This document shows, piece by piece, positions 57,301 through 64,000 of a stretch of DNA of 64,000 nt. Location: contig JAOVFP010000005.1 in the NCBI GenBank assembly GCA_025738555.1, forward strand, positions 6,262,001 through 6,326,000, written 5' to 3'. This DNA is from Cyathus striatus. Lineage: Eukaryota > Basidiomycota > Agaricomycetes > Agaricales > Nidulariaceae. Made by a program: the position numbers and the translations under genes. How positions within the stretch are numbered: the first letter of the stretch is position 1; each line of letters opens with the position of its first letter. The notes below the pieces were generated by a model that made no database searches, had not been told where the DNA came from, and worked only from the letters and a program-made list of their open reading frames with translations.

Positions 57301-58426
57301 TGACACATCATTAGAGAGCCAGGCTAATATCGTCCCCGTCCGCTTGCCTCAATTCTACGAGAGAGCAGTCATTCTTCGCGAGGGATTATATAAACCACTT
57401 TCCAATCGGTCAGCTCGCACAAGAACTGCACGCAAAGGTCGCCCTGCTACAAGATTTTCCATCAAGGAGCTCCTTCGGGATTTGTGGTACGAGATCGTGA
57501 AGCCCATCCTTGATGTGCTTAAGCTAGAGGTAAGTAACCCTTTGGTTCCGTGGGCGTTACGATGAATATGAATATCACAGCCTACATCCAACCCCCCTCG
57601 AATATGGTGGTGCCCAACTGGTCCTCTCGCTTTTCTTCCTCTTCATGCCGCTGGTGATTACTACTACAATGACAAAACTCAAAATTCTGGGTCAAATATC
57701 ATGGAATATGCGATTTCATCTTACACACCCACTATCACGACTCTCACACAGAGTCTATCTAAGCACCACCAGCAACAGCATCAGGAGTTCAAGGGATTGC
57801 TTGCCGTCAGCGAGCCAGCAGCTTCCGGTTTTTCACCTATCCCAGGTACAGCTCGGGAGATTAAATACCTGAAGCAGATATTCGGCTCAGTTTCTCAAAC
57901 ATTTCGTAGCCTGGAAGGCGTCGAAGCAACAGTGGAGAACGTCCGGGATGCCATGCCTTTGTACAGCTGGATCCATCTCTCCTGCCACGCTCTCCAGAAC
58001 AACAGCCCTCTCAATAGTGCATTCTATCTCCATGATGGACAGCTGTCCCTTGGAGATATAATTAAACAGCCACTTCCTCATTCACAATTTGCATTCCTTT
58101 CGGCATGCGAGACGGGGAAGGGAGACAAAAAGCTCTCTGAAGAAGCACTTCATCTTGCAGCGGGTATGTTAGCGGTGGGGTATACCAGCGTCGTCGCAAC
58201 TATGTGGTCGATCAATGACGACTATGCCCCGCGGGTCGCAGAAGATTTTTACTCATACATATTACAGAAAGAGGACGAGAGCTCTGCAGAGTATAATTAT
58301 CCAGATTGTACTAGAGCAGCGTCTGCACTTCATCATGCCATAGGACGCTTTCGGCATCTGAACCTGGTTGGCGATGACGAAGATGGCCTCTTGCTTTGGG
58401 TTCCGTATATCCATGTAGGTATTTAG
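54346..58426 (+). pseudogene. TPR-CHAT 3: internal duplication and a frameshift
   Basis: Exon 1 54346-54364, intron to 54429 and exon 2 follow the other copies. At about 55001 the sequence returns to the 3' part of intron 1 and repeats the first TPR block: 54409-55000 is duplicated as 55002-55588. The former intron piece is read in frame as GSTIVFTDPQ. A single C is missing near 56563 (CCCTCCTGC against CCCTCCCTGC), so the frame stops at 56609; the rest continues from 56606 in another frame, through intron 57530-57580 to the intact CHAT end (WIHLSCHA, LSACETGKG) at 58426. Apart from that one base the gene is open, so it is either newly dead or affected by a sequencing error. Confidence 0.8.
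55002..55588 (+). repeat. Tandem duplication of the first TPR block in TPR-CHAT 3
   Basis: It repeats 54409-55000, including the last part of intron 1 with its acceptor TTTTTACAG. The first unit has an extra 6 bases (GATCAT) near its end. The two units differ at several helix positions. Confidence 0.8.
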
Positions 58427-59159
58427 GCATTTAAATAAGTACACATTTTTCATACTTTGGTATACCCTGCGTAAGTATGTGGTTCCCATAGAAGGTATCT
58501 TGCTTCAATCTAATTTTTACGCTGATGGAACACTGCCGACTTCTAACAATTTTATCTACCTTCGAGTTTCACTAAATGCGCTGGCATGCGGCGTTGCTCC
58601 GTGAAAGCACTCACCTTCACCAACGCCGAATTGAGTGCGGCTCTAACTCAACTTTCACTGTTAGCTAGTGATTCTACATGTCATCTTTCGTGGTCTCCGC
58701 CTGAGGCTTGAGGAAGAGACACCGAAAGGAGGCGCGATGTCTGCACGATCATTATCACAAGAATGACGTTCGGACACGGTAACATGACCCTCCGTCCAGG
58801 TGCAGACCTATGCAGCGACATTAGAAAATATCAGCTATGGCAGGGGAGGATTTGCGCGGTCACAAGCAATATCAAGAACAGCGATCTGTGTTGCAGAGAA
58901 TGACTAAGTACAAAGACATGACAGAAATACACTTCAAGAATGATATGTAGCAGTACATTGAGTTCCAAGCATTCAAGGGTATAATATGGGTCGGGGGTAT
59001 CTTCCACAGCCTTCCCTGGCCCGTTAGCGAATCAGCCAACGCACCAGGAATATCAACAGCTCACCATAACACCAACACACACTACGAGACCTTCCTCTTT
59101 GACGGCCTGACCTTTTTGTTCTCCACGCCTTGTAGCGACCTCCTCGAAGTAGTATTTTC
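58427..59159. other. Duplicated 3' flank of TPR-CHAT 3
   Basis: It matches 34035-34767 and 48518-49250. No gene is seen. Confidence 0.5.
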
Positions 59160-59770
59160 CTACTTGCCTGGTAATATGAGAAAAGCTAATAAACGAACCG
59201 ACAGCGGAGGCTCTATCTGCAACGACTCATCCGAGTCCTGCTGAGATGGCTTTGAATGAGCCGACTTCTTGACAAGCATTTTGTTCTCAAGGCGAAGGAG
59301 TCGTATCTATGAAGTGTTAGCATTGTCACCTAGCACACGAAAGCCACAGGATTACAGACCTGCTTGTCGTACTCCGCGTTCTCTTTCTTCAGCTGCTACA
59401 GCTCCAGCCCTTCATACTTCTGCTTGAGCTGCTGATGCGTATTACCCTCCCTCATCCACCGTGCTACCGCTTCATCGCGTTCCCTCTCCTTTCGCTTCCG
59501 GCTTTCTTGTTCTTTCGCCACTAATTGCTTTTACTTGTCGACTTCTCATCGAAGATGCACAATGTCATCGACTTTCGCGGCTTGATTCTCTTTCGTTCGA
59601 ACGTCTTCCTCTCGTAGTGTAGAGCTTTCTTTCTTCAATTCGTCGCGGTCATTCAAGACGGGGGAGAGGCGTTCTTCCAGGCTTTTGCAGACTCGGGTAA
59701 TCCTTCCTGCCCATCAACATGTTTAGAACGAAAGCGTAAAGAGAGACTATGAACGTACTCATCACCACTC
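59160..59770 (-). pseudogene. Coiled-coil family C, copy 6
   Basis: Two nonsense codons lie in the coiled-coil exon: TGA for Trp at 59546-59548 and TAA shortly downstream (59532 region). The last exon carries a 20-base deletion after TACTTG near 59165. The upstream part equals copy 1 at the start of the window. Confidence 0.6.
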
Positions 59771-59970
59771 CAGTGTATGAGTGAGGAGAGAGAAAGTACC
59801 ACCTCTTAAGAGTTTATATCTATGGTACCCCGCCGATCCTTTGAATTGTGTGGCCCGTGTACTGAATTGGGGTAGGGTCTCCTCGACAACGAGGGTATAA
59901 TCGACCAATAGGACCAAGTGGATCATTATTGGTCCGCTGGTTACACTGTTATATGAAGTTCCAAGTGTTG
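59771..59970. other. Duplicated flank shared with the window start
   Basis: It matches 300-489. Homology ends at 59949, the right edge of the large duplicated region. Confidence 0.5.
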
Positions 59971-60304
59971 AAAAAGTCGCCGCCGCCGTAATTCGGTTGT
60001 GCCGTGGCCGTATCCACACTGCATAGTCAGAATTGCTGTTTTTTCTTGCTCATGCTGTATAAAATGTGTAATATATTATATTCTATACATTTTGGCGCTT
60101 TTATGCGAGATATATTCTATGTTTTTGCTATGTTTCATAAAAAGTTGCCGCCGCCGTAATTCAGTTGTGCCGTGGCCGTATTTACACTACATAGTCAGAA
60201 TTACTATTTTTTCTTGCTATGTTGTATAAAATGTGGACTATATTATATTCTATACATTTGGCGCTTTTATGCGAGATATATTCTATGTTTTTGCTATGTT
60301 TTAT
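59971..60304. repeat. Two-unit tandem repeat, period 168 bp
   Basis: Units at 59971-60138 and 60139-60304 start AAAAAGT(C/T)GCCGCCGCCG and share GCGCTTTTATGCGAGATATA. They differ by roughly a dozen substitutions and short indels. No coding potential. Confidence 0.75.
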
Positions 60305-60649
60305 CATTTGAAGAATTTTCCCACGCTCCCCCACGCACTGTTCAGCTTTCCGAGAACACACCGAATCTACCAAATAAATGTTGGTTCAAAAATATTGCAT
60401 CTCTTTGTGATAAAATGCACTCTATCTTGAAATACATAATAATACAAAGTATACTGGGCACGTAAGGGATCATATTTACTATATTGAAAATTAAATAAGC
60501 TCATATATCATTCAACTCATTACATTGAATTTGTGATATAACTTTTATCTCTTACTTAATCACAGCTTTACTTGTACACTATTAGTTCTGTCCTACAACC
60601 CAAAAATCGTCATGAGAATACGTAGCATGCATCAGGAATTGGTAGATTT
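60305..60649. other. AT-rich intergenic stretch
   Basis: I see nothing coding or repeated here. Confidence 0.4.
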
Positions 60650-60744
60650 ACTTGTGGGGACTTGTAGCAGCTTGTAGCAGCTTGTAAGGGCCCTTACAAG
60701 CTCTACAAGTATCCTAATCGGGACACTCACAAGTCTTCACAAGT
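60650..60744. repeat. ACTTGT-rich imperfect palindrome
   Basis: At the centre, CTTGTAAGGGCCCTTACAAG (60681-60700) is a perfect palindrome, extended to 24 bp at 60679-60702. On both sides ACTTGT/ACAAGT words repeat (left at 60650, 60660, 60670; right at 60704, 60728, 60739), so the whole 95 bp can fold as a long imperfect hairpin. Such word-rich inverted ends are common at DNA transposon termini. Confidence 0.6.
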
Positions 60745-60922
60745 TATTGTCGGCTAGACACAAGTTCCCATTATTTGATCGGTCCGATAGCCCACACTTA
60801 GCATAAACCATCTTCCACTTAGGAGATCTTAGCTTACTCATAGGATAACTAGGCTTAGCAATAGAATAAGTCCAAATAATTCAAATATATGTATTAGACT
60901 AAAATTAACTAAGCACAATTAT

Positions 60923-63837
60923 CTACTGCTCATCGCAATCCACAGGGATAGGACTGCTAGGGGTATAAATCATACTATGGTTGTTTTTAAAATCATCAGT
61001 CTCTGACTCCGTTTCCGAATCAGCCTCCAACTCTGGGCGTAGAGCCACCTCCTTGGGGATCAAATAGACACCGCATGCAAGTGCGATGTCGTTCCACAAC
61101 TCATCTTTGATGCTTCTTACAACATGCATGTATTCCTTGACACTTCTCTCGATATTTTCATTCTTGAAAATGTGCTTTTCAAAGGAACCTGAAGCATAAC
61201 AATTGAAAGCTTGCTCAACCTATGTAGTACATGAGTATGAGTAATATTATAGTATGGTTCAGGAAGATGAGGAAAACTTACTGCAGCAGCTCCCAATGCA
61301 ACGAGCCCCCTGGGATATTCATAATAGCCAGAAGCTGCCATGGATCTCCAGAAGGGGCCAATGGTTTCTACCATAAAGATGGACTGAAAGAATTGACGTG
61401 GTTTCTGACAGGTGGCATAAGCTTCATAACCAAGGTCAAAGCCAAGCTAAAAGTTCTCGCACCTTGTACCCAACGTCACCAACCTTCATGCCAAAGGGAT
61501 TGGCGTCCCTATAGAAAGCTGGCCCACGTTTCTTGAACACGTATGGTATGTATTTTAAGACTTGGTCCGATGTCATATCTTGAAAGTGTTTCTTCACGGT
61601 GTTAAGTGCTGCCTTCCGAATCATAGACTGTGCATCTTGCATACGGTTGTAAGCCTAACGATATATCAAAACATATCCCTTACAGAAGAAAGAAATGACT
61701 ACTCACTTTCTGATATACAGGGCACGCATCTCCAGTTACAGTGTAATTTGCAAACGAAACAACAGAGTTGACAACACGTTCAACTGTTGATTCCAGAAGG
61801 TCTCCTTTTTGTGTCATGTAACAGGGATCACTTGTGAGATAGAGCTCATAGCAGAGCTGGGGAACAACTGTCCTCTTCCAGTGATGAACGATAAACCCAG
61901 GCAGGTTCTTCTCTTCAGATGCTTCGCTAATCGAGCCTTCTGTCTTGATACTTGAAGCTGAGCCGTCTGATTTGACCAGTGGAGCTGTTACCTTGACAGG
62001 AGTTTCGAACACCCTGAAGCCCAGAGTAGAATTCCCAGCTAGAGGTTGATGTCGTTGTATGGTCTTGGGGGTTGTAATACCAGGTAAGGGCCCACCTTTT
62101 GTTGTCTTATTCATTGGGCTGGGAGAAGGAGCACCGGAATGATATGGAGAAGGACGAGTGGATGGACTAAAGTCACTTGGAGATCCCAGGAAAGGATCAC
62201 AGTACAAGAAGCCGAGCTGGAAATGCAAGTGGTTAGAATACTATGTAATAGTCAAGATGAAATGAAATACGAGTACATACTTTCTTCTTTGGGTCATCCT
62301 GGAATATGGGGTCATCGAGGAAAGCAGTGAACTACGAGTGAACATTAGCTCTGAATCACCATAAATTCAAACTGTAAGACATGACTAACCTCATTTCTAG
62401 GCTTTTTACCTGGGCCTGGTCTGGTCCAAGTAGAAATAGGTGTTTGGATCTTTGAAGAGATGTGAACTGGAGTTGGATTCTCTATGAATGCTACCATCTA
62501 ATTATAAGTGAATCAATGAGTGCTGTACTTGGATGGCTAAAAATAAAGTAAGCACTCACTGCATTATTGCGAGAAGCTGTATTGCAATATCCACCAGACT
62601 TGAAATCACCAGAGTCCGCATCCTCATTGCTCAAGCCACCAGATTGAATATTTTTTGAATGAGGAAGGTCGTCCTTTATTATAGATGGAAGGATAGTGCG
62701 GGCTTGGTGATACAAAACTTGATCAAGACCACTTAAGCGATCATCATGTCTAATGAACCCATCAGTGATATGTAAAAAGAAGCTTGAGTTATAATTAGCG
62801 ACACTAACCGCATCACTGTGTTACCACTAGTCTGAGTCTGAGTCTGAGTCTCTTCATTTCCTCCCTCATCACTCTCGCTTTCAACTGTCTGGAGGTTCAA
62901 GTTATGGTTAGAAAAGGTAAGTCCATTTTGTTCTTTGCTCACCGGCTCTTTTTCATACTCTGCATAGGACTCATTAGAACCATCATACCCAACCGTCATC
63001 ATGGTCTCAATAGACCCATCATATCCTTCATCCCTAGCTGTCGGCAGCGCTGAGGCCTCATTGGACCCATTCATGTATCCAGCAGAGGCCCCGTTATCAT
63101 ATCCTTCATAGCCTGTTGGCAGCGCTGAGGCCTCATTGGACCCATCATATCCAGCAGAGGCCGCATTATCATATCCCTCATAACCAGCGGCCAGTGCAGA
63201 AGCCTGAATTTCAGCACCATAGCCTGTTGGCAGCGCTGAGGCCTCATTGGACCCGTCATATCCAACAGAGGCCCCATTATCATATCCTTCATAACCAGCG
63301 GTCAGTGCAGAAGCCTGAATTTCAGCACATACAGAATCCTCAACATTTTCAAGTCTGTTATAATCGCGAAGGTTATTCACAGCTGAAATCCCATCTCGCG
63401 TGTTAAGAGTCAAGATATTAGCTTCGATTTTTTTCTGAAGTGCTTCACTGAATGCTTCCAACCGTAGGATTTTAGCATCAAGTTCCTGTTCCTTCTTTTT
63501 CTTCTTCTCCATTTGAGCAGGAGTAGAATGAGTTCGGGTCGACATGTCAGGACTGCCAGGGGTTACAGGCTTTGAGATTCTATCAGGCATGATGCGACGC
63601 TCGGGGACTGGTGCTTTCCGTGTAGGCCCCTGCATATAGTTAAGTAGGTGATACTTCTCATAACCTTTAACTGACATACATTGTTCGTAATATCTACAGG
63701 AGTTTCTTCATCCTCTGCCTGTAAGCAGAGAGGTGGTAAGTGGCAAGCCTTTATATTAATAATCATATCAAACTCACTATTCGTTTGCGTTTAGAACTTT
63801 TCACTATAGAACCTTTTGTTTTTCCACCGCGAGCCAT
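60923..63837 (-). CDS. DUF6532-like protein, intact, ten exons
   Basis: Exons on the minus strand (63837-63778, 63718-63680, 63629-62809, 62749-62560, 62497-62390, 62331-62281, 62216-61707, 61654-61463, 61383-61282, 61219-60923) all join in frame with GT-AG introns to 789 residues. The N-terminus is basic (MARGGKTKGSIVKSSKRKR), a possible nuclear signal, followed by a coiled-coil-like EKKKKKEQELDAKILRLEAF. Residues about 140-250 are tandem repeats of ASALPTGYEGYDNGASAGYD type. A Pro/Ser-rich middle leads to a C-terminal domain from about 530: WKRTVVPQLCYELYL, YNRMQDAQSMIRKAAL, PRGLVALGAAAVEQAFNCYA and YMHVVRSI. This order fits DUF6532, an Agaricomycete-expanded family of unknown function; the assignment is from memory. 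It is outside the duplicated region. Confidence 0.75.
63005..63345 (-). repeat. In-frame minisatellite in the DUF6532-like gene
   Basis: On the minus strand the words AEIQASAL, AGYEGYDN and GYDGSNEASALPT recur two to four times. The DNA units are nearly identical (compare 63180-63225 with 63285-63330), so they expanded recently and keep the reading frame. Confidence 0.8.
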
Positions 63838-64000
63838 GACAGAGGTTTGCAAGTAAGGGAACACAGCAAGATGGGGGAGAAAACACAGAAACGCAGAGAT
63901 AGAATGGGGAGAAATCGGAGAGACAGGAGGGGGAGAAATCGGAGGATTGTATTAGCAGCAATTGCGGGTAATGTGAGTAGCATTTTTTCTGGTTATATGC
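63838..64000 (-). promoter_or_regulatory. 5' flank of the DUF6532-like gene
   Basis: In gene sense it is rich in pyrimidines (runs of CTCCCCCTCC type at 63890-63950), a common feature of fungal core promoters. No TATA box stands out. Confidence 0.35.

Noticed and set aside
59971..60304. CRISPR-like or satellite array
   Set aside because: There are only two units of 168 bp and no spacer structure; a simple tandem duplication explains it.
1..64000. tRNA or rRNA genes
   Set aside because: No cloverleaf B-box/A-box pair or rRNA-like sequence was noticed on either strand by reading; a covariance search was not possible.

Overview
The window looks like a fungal chromosome segment, most likely from an Agaricomycete (mushroom-forming basidiomycete). 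Genes carry many short GT-AG introns of about 48-65 nt, promoters have TATA boxes and pyrimidine tracts, and the gene content is typical of that group: TPR-CHAT proteins, an AA14-type lytic polysaccharide monooxygenase (LPMO), a DUF6532-type protein and a chromodomain Ty3/gypsy element. I cannot name the species.

Almost all of the first 60 kb is a mosaic of repeated segmental duplications. Recurring modules are: a class I methyltransferase (one intact copy plus pseudogenes); an AA14-like LPMO (one intact copy and two 5'-truncated copies); an unrecognised minus-strand family called here family H (four copies); a short region open on both strands beside a CACGTG/TATA pair (four copies); a minus-strand coiled-coil family called family C (six copies); a conserved plus-strand exon called family V (four copies); and a large TPR-CHAT gene (two intact copies, one frameshifted copy with an internal duplication, and one CHAT-only tail). 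Fragments of a BEM46-like hydrolase and of a FAB1-type lipid kinase lie at the duplication joints.

Layout: 0-4 kb methyltransferase and relics; 4.5-7.9 kb LPMO copy I and family H I; 8.8-10.3 kb coiled-coil gene and CHAT tail; 11-13.5 kb family H II, with a 996-bp Mutator-like element inserted beside it; 13.8-19.6 kb methyltransferase relics, the intact LPMO and family H III; 19.6-29.2 kb a complete but dead 9.6-kb gypsy element; 30.5-34 kb TPR-CHAT 1; 34.8-38.9 kb coiled-coil relic, hydrolase pseudogene and FAB1 N-terminal fragment; 38.9-42.3 kb LPMO III and family H IV; 43-48.5 kb solo LTR, coiled-coil relic and TPR-CHAT 2; 49-53 kb coiled-coil relic, hydrolase and FAB1 fragments; 54.3-58.4 kb TPR-CHAT 3; 59-60.3 kb coiled-coil relic and a 168-bp tandem repeat; 60.9-63.8 kb an intact ten-exon DUF6532-like gene.

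The most interesting system is the TPR-CHAT array. Caspase-like CHAT domains are almost unchanged between paralogues, while differences in the TPR half concentrate at the variable positions of each repeat's first helix. That is the pattern expected of a diversifying recognition receptor with a protease effector, although no function can be proved from sequence. The gypsy element records a second story: all ten LTR-LTR substitutions, and the lost catalytic residues I could examine, fall at CpG sites.
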